From assembly GCA_016201205.1 (NCBI GenBank), contig JACQDF010000017.1:1-50188 (forward strand): 50,188 bases of DNA, read 5' to 3'. The stretch is from Acidobacteriota bacterium. Lineage in GTDB: Bacteria; Acidobacteriota; Terriglobia; Bryobacterales; Bryobacteraceae. The notes under the pieces were generated by a model. The model saw only the letters and a list, made by a program, of their open reading frames with translations. It ran no database searches and was not told the origin of the DNA. Of the stretch, positions 34,464 through 43,021 are shown in pieces. The stretch's first letter is position 1; each line of letters starts with the position of its first letter. The position numbers were made by a program, and so were the translations under genes.

Positions 34464-35468
34464 GTGAACCATCGCAGGGCATTCTCATTCGGTACTCCAG
34501 GGCTTCTGGCTGGCTTCCGGCGCGCGCTGACGGCGGGAACAAGCGAACGCGCCGGTCACACTGTACGCATACCGCAGGAATTCACTTCCCTCCTGAATCC
34601 CGACAGGTGGTCTTATGACTTTCTGCCGCGGTTCAGGCGGCCGGATCGGGGGCAGGATGCGGTCGTCTGGATGCACAACCGTGAGGGGGCGCTCACCATT
34701 GCAGAAACTCCCGTCAAACTCGGTACGCTTGACCTAGCCATGCCGCTTGCCATTTCCGCCTCGCCTGCGGGCGGACTGTGGGTAAGTCTCGAAGCATGGT
34801 CGGGCGCGCGGAATACTGGAGTTCTCACGCGGTTCAGTTCCCGGGGCGCTATCGAGTTCTCCGTACAGTTAGGCGACTTTGCGGGCGAGGTGATGCTCGT
34901 CGATGATAGCGGCCGGGTCTGGCTGTTTGGCGGTCCTGTCGTCGAGCGTTTTAAAAAGGATCCGAACGTCGATTTCGACACGATGTTGATTGTGGACCCC
35001 AATGGCCGATCTCTCCGGCGAGGCCTGCGCAAGAGCTCATTCCACATTGATGCCAGGCCATCCCAAATCAGATCCGCGGGGGAACCACAGCTTCTCCAGC
35101 ATGCAGACCGCGTTAGCATCATAAGCCCGGTTGCCAACAGTTGGGTTGTCCTTGACCTCCACGGTAACGAGGTGACGAGGTTCGCATTCGGCTCTCCGGA
35201 GCCAGGTCCAAGGTCAGGAAGATGGAAGCTGCTTTCAGCGTTTGGGACGCCAACCGGTCGAGTCCTAGCGTTTTTCACCGCGGCACATTCCCCCCTCCGG
35301 GATTCTGGCCTGTTTGAATTCAATTTGCGGAAACGGGCTTGGAGCCGATTGCTGGAAGTCGATCCGACCCGTTCGTTCGGCGGACTCTTCGGGACCACCG
35401 GCGAGGAAGCGATTCTAAGGTCGGGTCCAGATCTCTACGGCTGGTTCACGCTGCCGGCTGCCCCCTAA
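34464..35468 (+). CDS. Propeller-like protein of the insert
   Basis: 334 residues starting with GTG, preceded by an ideal AAAGGAGG eight bases away. No clear signal peptide is seen. The body has repeated short beta-type units: GGLWVSLEAWSGARNTGVLT, DDSGRVWLFGG, NSWVVLDLHGNEVTRF, TGRVLAFFTAAH. These fit a six-bladed propeller of the NHL/6-bladed type. Such proteins bind a partner or sense a ligand. It follows the Cys-rich gene by 28 bases and precedes the membrane gene, so the three are probably one transcript. Fold and role are inferred. Confidence 0.6.
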   Translation: MNHRRAFSFGTPGLLAGFRRALTAGTSERAGHTVRIPQEFTSLLNPDRWSYDFLPRFRRPDRGQDAVVWMHNREGALTIAETPVKLGTLDLAMPLAISASPAGGLWVSLEAWSGARNTGVLTRFSSRGAIEFSVQLGDFAGEVMLVDDSGRVWLFGGPVVERFKKDPNVDFDTMLIVDPNGRSLRRGLRKSSFHIDARPSQIRSAGEPQLLQHADRVSIISPVANSWVVLDLHGNEVTRFAFGSPEPGPRSGRWKLLSAFGTPTGRVLAFFTAAHSPLRDSGLFEFNLRKRAWSRLLEVDPTRSFGGLFGTTGEEAILRSGPDLYGWFTLPAAP

Positions 35469-35546
35469 AACCGCCTTGGGCGGCTCGACGTCAGCCGCTC
35501 GAGATCTAGCGTAATGACGTAGGTGCTGGCAGGGGTTTTCTCGAGG

Positions 35547-37160
35547 ATGGTGAGCGGCCAAACAGTCAAAGACGCCGCGATCATAGGGGTGGCTTGTCTC
35601 CTCGTTCTTGCAACTCAATATTCGTTTCTGGAGAGGGACTCCCAAATATATGCTGCACTTCTTCTCAACCGGGCAACCGGTGTACTCAGCCAGGATCCGC
35701 TCACCTGGGAATCACAACTTCAGTGGACTCTATACGACGAACTATTCTTGGCGGCCTGGACCGCGCTCCACGCCTCGTTTGACTCAATTCATGTCTTCCT
35801 TTTCTTGATCTCCGTTGCTTCACATCTTACCGGTGTCTATTTGCTCGCGGGCAGTTTCGCGGTGCGACACAGAATCGCCGCAATTTCGGTTCTCATAGTT
35901 ATGGTTAACGCATGGCTGCCTGGTCCTCGTTTGTTCTTGATGGAACCAGAGGCGATGCCGCGGAGCACGGCAATGGGCTTCTTGTGCCTGGCGATTGGGC
36001 TATCCGCTGCGAGGAGACAAACTCTATCGCTGCTTGCACTCGCGACTGCTGCCTGCGTTCAGCCGCTTTCGGCTTTGCCTGTAGCGTGGTCAATCGCCTT
36101 TGCTTCGTTGAGAAAACGAAGCCTCCGGGTAGCCGCTGTGCTCCTCACTCTGACCGGAGTCGCGGTGGCAGACTGGTTCGTACCTGCTCTGACCGGACAA
36201 CGACTAACCATCCTTCAGCACAGAACACCTTACGTGCTGCTTTCAGAGTGGCGATGGGAATGGATCGTGGACGTGCTTGCCAGCGGCGGTGCGGCCATTT
36301 TTGTTTTGCGCAGCTTGAACCGTGTCGCTGCATCTCCATTCGTTGTGACTTGGCTTCGTGCACTCTGTTACCTGGGTCTCATCAGTCCTTCTGTAAGTTT
36401 TGTGCTAGAGCTTGCTAGGTCGGGCTTGGTTCCACTATGGCAGCCAATGCGTATGGCCATATGGCCGGTATTCATAGTCAATGCCGCAGGGCCGGCAGTG
36501 ATTGCTATGTTCTTGCAAGCTCGGCGCGCTTCAACCTTAGCCGGAATGGCAGTGGCTGCGCAGATTTACAGCACAATAACGTGTTCGGGCGTAGCCAGCT
36601 GTCTCAAGAAAGTCGGCACGCCTGAATGGGACTGGCTGTTGCTCACGGCTACGATGAGCGGTGCGTTGGTGTTTGCAATACAGCATCTCTACAGTCGGAG
36701 CAAGGCGCAAATCCTGGCTATGGCGGTGCTTCACTCAGCCTTGGCACTGATCATGGCTGGCGGTCCGAGCGCCACGTCTCGCGTAGCGAAGCAGGGAATC
36801 ACTCACTTGGCCGGTTGGGCGAAGTCGGCAACGCCCCAGTGTGCTGTTTATGCTTTCCCGAACGCTGCGGCCACAGTCTATCCAGGTCTGTTTCGGGTTC
36901 GAGCCGAGAGATCGATATTCGTGGACTGGCTCTCTGGCGGACAAAGCAACTACTTCCCGATGTTCGCATCCATGTGGTGGCAGCGTTGGCAATGGCAAAT
37001 GGTGGAACGTGCCGCGGAGGAATATGGCCAGGCCGGCGTTGACTACATCGTGTATGCTGGACCTCCCCCGCCACATTCCGCACCTCCGGTTTACAATCGA
37101 AGCGGCTTCACCGTATTTCAAACATCTCGCCAATGCATAGCTCCGACGGTGTCGCAGTGA
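35547..37160 (+). CDS. Polytopic membrane protein, GT-C-like
   Basis: About 537 residues from ATG 35547; GTG at 35523 is possible. Some ten or more hydrophobic helices span 1-400. An early ERDSQIYAALLLNR loop carries the acidic residues seen in GT-C glycosyltransferases after helix 1. The last 110 residues are soluble and exported-like (RAERSIFVDWLSGGQSNYFP, then YIVYAGPPPP). From memory this resembles the DUF6798-type tail of uncharacterised acidobacterial and planctomycete membrane proteins. It could glycosylate or lipid-link a surface product such as the Cys-rich protein; that is speculation. Confidence 0.6.
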   Translation: MVSGQTVKDAAIIGVACLLVLATQYSFLERDSQIYAALLLNRATGVLSQDPLTWESQLQWTLYDELFLAAWTALHASFDSIHVFLFLISVASHLTGVYLLAGSFAVRHRIAAISVLIVMVNAWLPGPRLFLMEPEAMPRSTAMGFLCLAIGLSAARRQTLSLLALATAACVQPLSALPVAWSIAFASLRKRSLRVAAVLLTLTGVAVADWFVPALTGQRLTILQHRTPYVLLSEWRWEWIVDVLASGGAAIFVLRSLNRVAASPFVVTWLRALCYLGLISPSVSFVLELARSGLVPLWQPMRMAIWPVFIVNAAGPAVIAMFLQARRASTLAGMAVAAQIYSTITCSGVASCLKKVGTPEWDWLLLTATMSGALVFAIQHLYSRSKAQILAMAVLHSALALIMAGGPSATSRVAKQGITHLAGWAKSATPQCAVYAFPNAAATVYPGLFRVRAERSIFVDWLSGGQSNYFPMFASMWWQRWQWQMVERAAEEYGQAGVDYIVYAGPPPPHSAPPVYNRSGFTVFQTSRQCIAPTVSQ

Positions 37161-37328
37161 GCGAACATGCTGTGCCAGCATCGGGCGCGAGGTCGAATAC
37201 ATTGCTCCCGGCCGACAAGCCGTCTGGAAGTCCGCAGGTGTCATCCCTCTGCTCAAAGACCCTCGATGGCGGCTGAGTAGGTAATCGAACCAGGATCGCG
37301 TACGGGAAACCCTTCCTCATCGCGGGAC

Positions 37329-37748
37329 TCAGCGCTCCACACGATTGACGAGCGCGGGAAAGCTCATCGGTTGCGCGTTCTCGAAGCTGTCGTTGGGCTC
37401 TTTCTCGAAGGATTCAGCGCGGTCGCTGATGTCAAGCCAGTTCAGCATGCTGCCATGCGGCGCCAGAAGGCGCAGATCATGGCGGCCCAATTCGGCATCG
37501 GCGGCGGCGCGGATTCTGGCCCTGACGCGGTAAGGGCCTGCTTCCAGGATGGCGCCGGTGATCTTGGGCGACGCAAAGTGGAGCTTGGAAGCGTTCTGGA
37601 GATTCCGGCCGCGGATGAGGACTTCGACCTGAGCGCCGCGCCGGAGGCCGTGGGGAAAGATGCCGGTGATCTGCGGGGTGATCGGCGGTATGCTCACTTC
37701 CGCGCTGGCGGCGGTAATCAACAGGACAATCGCGGAGCACTTCAGCAT
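37329..37748 (-). pseudogene. PPC-domain exported protein, 5' part (split by insertion)
   Basis: 139 residues from ATG 37748. It has a signal peptide (about 1-16), then an IPT-like segment (PQITGIFPHGLRRGAQVEVL, then IRGRNLQNASKLHFASPKI) and GRHDLRLLAPHGS, ending EKEPNDSFENAQPMSFPALV. That last phrase normally leads straight into a PPC domain. Here it stops after NRVER. The 3' part lies at 32488-33865. About 100 residues, including the first PPC domain, are missing between the halves. Confidence 0.8.
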
Positions 37749-37790
37749 AAGCGGCGGCGATACGATTGATCGCACTATATCACAGCGCTG

Positions 37791-37835
37791 TAAACCAAAC
37801 CTGGCGCCAGGCGTCTCCTGATTGTGACGGCCGTC
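37791..37835 (+). promoter_or_regulatory. Conserved 45-base upstream block, copy 1
   Basis: Matches 41479-41523 at 43 of 45 positions. It holds the perfect palindrome CCTGGCGCCAGG (37800-37811) and the half-site TGACGGCCGTC. It lies 43 bases before the first YHYH gene and between that gene and the divergent PPC start, so it may control both. Confidence 0.7.
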
Positions 37836-37877
37836 GCCAGGCCAGGGCGTCATTCCATACCGAGGAGAACACAAACG

Positions 37878-39767
37878 ATGCGGACAATCCTGCTGTTCCT
37901 ATTTTTCAGCGTTACGCTTCTGGCGCAGCCCGGCGGCCAGGGCGATGGCATCTGGCGCCGCAACGCGTTCTACGGCGAAGCGCAGACGATGGATGTTTGC
38001 GAAGGGCACCAGCCCGGCTCGGGCGAGTATCACCATCATGTGAACCCGATCTGTCTGCGGGCGCAGGTGGACGACAACGTGGAGCTGGTGGCGAACCGGA
38101 GGACTGGCGCCGTCTATCGCGAGAAGGCCGCGCCGTGGAAGCACTCCCCCATTCTGGGGTGGGCCTGGGACGGCTTCCCGATTTACGGACCCTATGGCTA
38201 CAGCAATCCGAACGATGCCGGCAGCCCGGTGATGCGCCTGCGGTCCGGCTTCCGCCTGCGGTCCATCACGGCCCGCACGTCGATTCCGGCGTGGACGCTG
38301 CCGAACCATCCCGGGCTGAGTGAGACGCTCGCTTCCTCACAGTACGGGCCGCCGATCAACGCGGAGTATCCGCTGGGCCGCTATATCGAGGACTACGAGC
38401 CTGTGGCCAGCCTTGGCGACCTGGACCAGTACAACGGCCGGTTCGCCGTGACGCCCGAATACCCGCAGGGCACGTATGCCTACCACATCACGCTCGACGA
38501 GAACGGCAAGCCCGCGTTCCCATACATCATTGCCGGACAGTTTTATGGGGCGGCGCGCGGAGGCCGGGCGCAGGCGATTCCGGTCGAGGCCAGCGCGTAC
38601 TTCCAGAATGGGGAACCGACCGGGAATCCGCAGACGGCGCCCCTGCTGGTTTCCTGGCTGACGAAGTACTCGACGACGAACGCGCAGGTGGTGAGCAGCT
38701 TCAATCCGTCAGCCGGCCCGCAGGCGACCTGGCCGGCGGAGAACCTGTGGGGCACGCGCATCTCGGGAGGCGCATCGAGCCCGAGCCCGGCCGGCCCGCA
38801 AGCGATCCGCTACACCGACGCGGAGGTCTACATGACGGGCTTCGGGATGTCTACGCACGTGATGGGCCCGTGGTTCGATCCGGGGATGCCCGGAGGCGAC
38901 TTCGCGAACTATCCCAGCCGTCAGAACTACCAGATGCGGGTGCCACGGAATCCGGAGGCGGCGCAGGCCAGGACGGGAACGGGCCTGGGAACGCAGGGGC
39001 TGTGGATCAACGGCGTTGCTGTGTTCAACTTTCTGGATGGCGCCAGCTACAGCAACGCGCAGGGCGCCGACATCGGCGGCGGCATAACGACGCCGACGAT
39101 GCAGGTGATCTCGGCGCTGTCCCGGGAGCGCGGCCCGGTGACGCCGGGATCGCTGCTGGCGGGCGACTCGCTGTTCGGCGCCGCGCTGGCCGACCGGACG
39201 GAAGCCGCTGCGGGCGCGGAGTGGCCGGCCACGCTGGGCGGCGCGACCATCGCGGTGAGAGATGCGGCCGGGGCGACGCGCAGCGCTGCGATCGGCAACG
39301 CTTCCCCCGGTGCGCTGTACTTCCGGCTGCCTGAGAATACGGCCCTGGGCAACGCCACCCTCACCGTTTCGGTTGGCTCACGAAACTATCGGTCGAACAT
39401 CAACGTGCAGGCAACCTACCCGCACCTGGGCATCGCCGACTCGGAGGACGCCGCCTCCGGCAACGTGCTCCACGTGCGCGGCGGGCAGCAGGTGGTGGAG
39501 CCGGCGGCGCAGCCCATTTCGCTCGAGGGCGATTCGGAAACCTACCTGGTGCTGTATGGGAGCGGCCGCGGAACGGAAACACAGGCGGCGGCGACCATCG
39601 GCGGCATCGCGGCCGAGGTGACCTATGCCGGCCCGATGCCGTCGTTTTCCGGGGCCGATCAGTACAACGTGCGTGTCCCCAAGGAAGTGGCCGGCATGGG
39701 CGCGGTGGACGTTGTCGTAACCGTGGCGGGGCGCCCGTCGAACGCGGTCCGGGTGAGGTTCCAGTGA
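37878..39767 (+). CDS. YHYH-domain exported protein with Solibacter C-terminal domain
   Basis: 629 residues from the ATG at 37878, with GAGGAG before it. A signal peptide (about 1-17) is followed by a YHYH domain: GSGEYHHHVNP near residue 51, HSPILGWAWDGFPIYGPYGY and a later YAYHIT. The His-rich signature is thought to bind metal. The C-terminal part (about 430-629) is a TIGR03437-type Ig-like domain (PGSLLAGDSLFG, then YLVLYGSGRGTETQAAATIG). It is exported, and its function is unknown. It overlaps the next gene as GTGA. Confidence 0.85.
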   Translation: MRTILLFLFFSVTLLAQPGGQGDGIWRRNAFYGEAQTMDVCEGHQPGSGEYHHHVNPICLRAQVDDNVELVANRRTGAVYREKAAPWKHSPILGWAWDGFPIYGPYGYSNPNDAGSPVMRLRSGFRLRSITARTSIPAWTLPNHPGLSETLASSQYGPPINAEYPLGRYIEDYEPVASLGDLDQYNGRFAVTPEYPQGTYAYHITLDENGKPAFPYIIAGQFYGAARGGRAQAIPVEASAYFQNGEPTGNPQTAPLLVSWLTKYSTTNAQVVSSFNPSAGPQATWPAENLWGTRISGGASSPSPAGPQAIRYTDAEVYMTGFGMSTHVMGPWFDPGMPGGDFANYPSRQNYQMRVPRNPEAAQARTGTGLGTQGLWINGVAVFNFLDGASYSNAQGADIGGGITTPTMQVISALSRERGPVTPGSLLAGDSLFGAALADRTEAAAGAEWPATLGGATIAVRDAAGATRSAAIGNASPGALYFRLPENTALGNATLTVSVGSRNYRSNINVQATYPHLGIADSEDAASGNVLHVRGGQQVVEPAAQPISLEGDSETYLVLYGSGRGTETQAAATIGGIAAEVTYAGPMPSFSGADQYNVRVPKEVAGMGAVDVVVTVAGRPSNAVRVRFQ

Positions 39768-41446
39768 GCTCAATCGGCCTCGTTCTTGTGGCGACGATGC
39801 TGGCAGGCGCGAGTGATGGGCAGGACCCGCTGCTGCGCGCGTGGCTCGTGAACCCGGCGGCGACTCCGGCCATGAAGGCCGTGCTCCCGGACGTTCATGG
39901 GGTTGAGAGCACGGCGGAGGTGGTCATCGTACGCTCAGCAGGGTTGACCGTAAATCCGCTGGGCGCGCTCGAGGCGAATGGGCATGAGCTGCCGCAGGTT
40001 CGGCGGATCGAGTTCCGGATCCCGAGGAATCCCCGTCCGGCGGGGCAGCGCGTCCCCGTGCCGCAAGGCATTATCGGGGCGCTGGTGAATGGAATGCCGC
40101 TCTACAACCCTGCTTCGGCGGCGTCCTACAACAACCAGAATCTGTGGCACGACGATGCCGTCGCGCGCGAACGCTCGCGCCCGACGGGAACCTCTGTTCT
40201 GCTGGAGACGGTGCTCCGCGCGAGCGACCGGCATTCGCCGATCCTCGGTTATGCGCTCGACGGATACCCGATCTACGGCCCGTACGGCTTTGATGCCGCC
40301 GGAAAGGTGCGGCGGATGCGGTCCAGCTACCGGCTGCGCTCGCAGACGGCGCGCCTGAAGTGGCCGGACGGGACGAAGCTGGCGCCGTGGCAGGCGGGCC
40401 CGGCGCCGGATGCGAAGGCTCCGGCCGGGACGTTTATCGAAGACTACGAGTATCGAGCGGGCAGCGGCGATCTCGATGAGTCGAACGCGCGCCTGGCTAT
40501 CACGCCCGAGTATCCGGCGGGCACTTGGGCGTACTTCGTGACCATCGACGAGGCGGGCGAGCTGGCATATCCGTATGCGGTGGGGCCGGTGTATCGCGGC
40601 GTCGTTGCGGTCGATGGCCCCGCGCAGACTCCGGCGCATGCCGGAACGCCGTATCGGCTGTCTTTCGATCCACGGCTCGAGTCCGGAAAGCGCCCGCTGT
40701 ATCTCGAAAAAGTCCACGAGCAGCCCCTTCACGTACTGATCGCTTCCGAAGACCTGAGCGAGTTCGCGCATATCCATCCGGCGCCGGCGACCGGCGGCGG
40801 TTTCGCGATCGAGCATACGTTCCCGTTCGGCGGCCGCTATCACGTTTACGCGGATTATTCCCTGCCGGGCGAGGGGCCGGTGGTCCGGCATGAGGTCATC
40901 ACAGTGGAAGGCGCGGCGCGGCCCGCCGTCCCGCTGCGGCCGGACGAAACTTTCGTGGATGGAGTCAGCAAGGAATCGGCCGGGATGCGCGTCACGCTGG
41001 TTGCCGATCAGCCGCTGCGGACGGGCGTGGATCTGGGTCTGTCACTGAAGCTCTCGGATGCGGCGACTGGCCAACCCATCCGAGACTTGCAGCCGTACCT
41101 GGGCGCCTGGGCCCACTTCGTTGTCCTGAGCCAGGATGGTGCGGACTTTCTGCATGCGCATCCGTTGGAGGGCGTCGCCGCGCCCGAAGGGCTCCCGCAT
41201 GAGCATACGGCGATTTCCGGCCCGAGCCCGGCCACGATTCGCACAATGACCGGCTTCCGCCGCCCGGGCCTCTACAAGCTGTGGGCGCAGGTGCAGCGCC
41301 GGGGGCAAGTGATCACTGTGCCGTTCGTTGTCGACGTTGCGCCGGCTGCGACCCCGGTCGCAAGCGCCCCCATCCCGGCCGGAGCGATCTCACCGCGCCA
41401 CGCGTGTGGAATGGAAATGCTGCGCGGGTCGGTGGTGGTCAGATGA
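39764..41446 (+). CDS. YHYH-like exported protein with His-rich C-terminal half
   Basis: 560 residues, GTG start coupled to the previous stop (GTGA). A signal-like N-terminus is followed by a second YHYH-type domain that shares HSPILGYALDGYPIYGPYGF and FIEDYEY with its neighbour, but the YHHH and YHIT signatures have decayed to WHDD and YFVT. The second half has two repeated beta units with His clusters (EFAHIHPAPATGG; DFLHAHP; LPHEHT; a final PRHACGMEM) of the type found in copper or heavy-metal-binding exported proteins. Together the pair looks like a metal-handling system of the envelope. That is inference. Confidence 0.75.
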   Translation: MSSIGLVLVATMLAGASDGQDPLLRAWLVNPAATPAMKAVLPDVHGVESTAEVVIVRSAGLTVNPLGALEANGHELPQVRRIEFRIPRNPRPAGQRVPVPQGIIGALVNGMPLYNPASAASYNNQNLWHDDAVARERSRPTGTSVLLETVLRASDRHSPILGYALDGYPIYGPYGFDAAGKVRRMRSSYRLRSQTARLKWPDGTKLAPWQAGPAPDAKAPAGTFIEDYEYRAGSGDLDESNARLAITPEYPAGTWAYFVTIDEAGELAYPYAVGPVYRGVVAVDGPAQTPAHAGTPYRLSFDPRLESGKRPLYLEKVHEQPLHVLIASEDLSEFAHIHPAPATGGGFAIEHTFPFGGRYHVYADYSLPGEGPVVRHEVITVEGAARPAVPLRPDETFVDGVSKESAGMRVTLVADQPLRTGVDLGLSLKLSDAATGQPIRDLQPYLGAWAHFVVLSQDGADFLHAHPLEGVAAPEGLPHEHTAISGPSPATIRTMTGFRRPGLYKLWAQVQRRGQVITVPFVVDVAPAATPVASAPIPAGAISPRHACGMEMLRGSVVVR

Positions 41447-41478
41447 GCCCGCATCCGGGAGGAATTCTTGAGGCCGGG

Positions 41479-41523
41479 TAAACCAATCCTGGCGCCAGGC
41501 GTCTTCTGATTGTGACGGCCGTC
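41479..41523 (+). promoter_or_regulatory. Conserved 45-base upstream block, copy 2
   Basis: Second copy of the block at 37791-37835. It contains CCTGGCGCCAGG (41488-41499) and a now perfect TGACGGCCGTCA. It lies 40 bases before the Spy-like gene and suggests shared regulation of the YHYH and Spy-like genes. Confidence 0.7.
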
Positions 41524-41562
41524 ATACACACCGATACACCAAATGTGAGGAGAAAACCAAAG

Positions 41563-42096
41563 ATGCAATGCAAAGCAACCTTGTCCCTGCTTGCCCTGTC
41601 CCTCCCCTTGCTGGCGCAAGCACCGCCCCTGCCGCCCGGCGCCAGGCAGCCCCGGTTCGATGAGATCAAGAACTACCTGACGCTTGCCGATGCGCAAATG
41701 CAGCAACTCCAGCAGATCACGAGAATGGAAGCGGAGGCGAACCGGTCGCGCGCCGAAGAGATAGGACAAAAGCAAAAGACACTTCAGGAACAACTGCGGG
41801 CCGGCTCGACGGATGCGGCCGCGCTGGGAAGACTGCTGGTGGAAATCGAAAATCTTCGCCGGCAGGCCGACACCGCCAGCAAGAGCTTTCACGACCAGGC
41901 CCTGAACGTGCTCAATGCGGCCCAGAAGACAAAGCTGAAGACGCTCGAGGATGCATCGAAGCTGCAATCATCGATCGTCCAGGCAGTGGGTCTGAATCTT
42001 CTGGAACGGCCGGCGCCGGGCGACGGGCCGCTGTCTCCGCCGCTGCCGCCGATAGGTCTGCGCTTCCGCGGTCCGGCGTTCCTCGAACGGCGATAG
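41563..42096 (+). CDS. Spy/CpxP-like periplasmic protein
   Basis: 177 residues, ATG preceded by GAGGAGA. A signal peptide (about 1-20) and a helical body follow: YLTLADAQMQQLQQITRMEA, a long charged helix and LRRQADTASKSFHDQALNVL, ending in a Pro-rich tail. Periplasmic helical proteins of this kind (Spy, CpxP, ZraP) act as chaperones or metal-stress sensors. The call is by shape and the LT-x2-Q-type motif. Sharing an upstream block with the YHYH operon supports a common stress. Confidence 0.65.
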   Translation: MQCKATLSLLALSLPLLAQAPPLPPGARQPRFDEIKNYLTLADAQMQQLQQITRMEAEANRSRAEEIGQKQKTLQEQLRAGSTDAAALGRLLVEIENLRRQADTASKSFHDQALNVLNAAQKTKLKTLEDASKLQSSIVQAVGLNLLERPAPGDGPLSPPLPPIGLRFRGPAFLERR

Positions 42097-42198
42097 GCGG
42101 GCGCGGGCTGAAGCCGCCCTGTCAGAAAAAGAAGCGCACAGGCCGCGACCGGCGGCGCCATACAGTCGTGGAACCCGCGGGTGTTCCTGTGACCTAGA

Positions 42199-42228
42199 CC
42201 ATAACTTTGCCGTTTGGCAAGGTTATGG
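42199..42228. terminator. Strong hairpin, terminator-like or recombination site
   Basis: CCATAACTTTGCC-GTTT-GGCAAGGTTATGG forms a 13-base-pair stem with one wobble, followed by a weak T-run. It could end the Spy-like transcript (about 100 bases upstream). Its right arm is also part of a 17-base direct repeat (42216-42232 and 45890-45906). Confidence 0.5.
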
Positions 42229-42232
42229 TTTA
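42216..42232 (+). repeat. 17-base direct repeat, left copy
   Basis: GGCAAGGTTATGGTTTA. One mismatch to 45890-45906. The pair brackets the ArsR-to-CcdA operon almost exactly. Confidence 0.6.
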
Positions 42233-42355
42233 TTTGGGCGGTCCTCCGGCGTGTAAACAGGTGCGCAAACGGAGAGCGATCCTAAACCCTTGGCGACTAC
42301 TGGCGGGTGATCTCGGGCGTTCCCTATCACTTGCTGCTCCAAGTCTCAGCGGAGT

Positions 42356-43018
42356 TCAAACCCGCCACAGGAGATAGAAGCCAAGCAAGATGAGCACGCC
42401 GCCGACAATCTGGTCGGTCCAGTTCCCATAGCGGCTGCAATCCAGGCGCTTCACAAGGACTCCGGCGGTGCTCCCCAGTAGCAATAGCGGAAGGCCGCTG
42501 CCGATGCCGTAAACAAATAAGAGGAGGCCCCCATAGACAAGGCTTTGCTGATAGGCTACAAAGGTGAGCACTGAGGCAAAAACCGGCGTGCTACATGGCC
42601 CGATGACGAGGGCCAGCAAGAGTCCAGTGCCGAAGGCACCACCAAGGCTTGGGCGAAACACGCTTTTTGTCATCCTCGGAAGCTGGATCCACCCGAGCTT
42701 GTAAACGCCCATGAGGATCGGCACGAGCGCAATAGCATACTGGACCGGCGGTGACACCACGGCGACCCGGCCCATATGAGCAGCGAGGACGCCGATAAGC
42801 GCTACCGATACTGCGGTACCGAAAACGAAGGCCGCGGCATTCCGGAGCGGGCGCTTACTGGCTTGTTCCTCGAAACTACAGCACGCTCCGGCCGCGGCCG
42901 GGTAAAGCGCAAGACAGCAAGGATTCATTCCGGCAACTAGCCCACCGATAAGCGCGAGAGGCAGGGCGATCACATTCCCGCCAGAAAGCGCGTTATTCAA
43001 TATCTGCGATACATCCAT
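42356..43018 (-). CDS. CcdA/DsbD-type membrane thiol-disulphide transporter
   Basis: 220 residues, about six transmembrane helices. The Cys motif NPCCLALYP (33-40) and GACC (44-47) in the first part, and GPCSTPVF later, match the redox-active Cys pairs of the CcdA family, which moves electrons from cytosolic thioredoxin to the periplasm. The extra adjacent Cys residues (C35, C47) are unusual. It is the last gene of the operon, 3 bases after the thioredoxin-like gene, its likely partner. Confidence 0.88.
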   Translation of the reverse strand: MDVSQILNNALSGGNVIALPLALIGGLVAGMNPCCLALYPAAAGACCSFEEQASKRPLRNAAAFVFGTAVSVALIGVLAAHMGRVAVVSPPVQYAIALVPILMGVYKLGWIQLPRMTKSVFRPSLGGAFGTGLLLALVIGPCSTPVFASVLTFVAYQQSLVYGGLLLFVYGIGSGLPLLLLGSTAGVLVKRLDCSRYGNWTDQIVGGVLILLGFYLLWRV

Positions 43019-43021
43019 GAG

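Larger units (their letters stand above)
33866..37335. mobile_element. Foreign insert splitting the PPC gene (about 3.4 kb)
   Basis: Bounded by the two halves of one PPC gene. The left edge is an AT-rich run (33866-33950); the interior is visibly less G+C-rich (29 of 60 bases at 35581-35640, against 41 of 60 at 38101-38160). It carries three rightward genes, opposite to the host gene. No transposase, integrase, terminal repeat or target duplication was seen, so the mode of entry is unknown. Boundaries are approximate. Confidence 0.65.
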
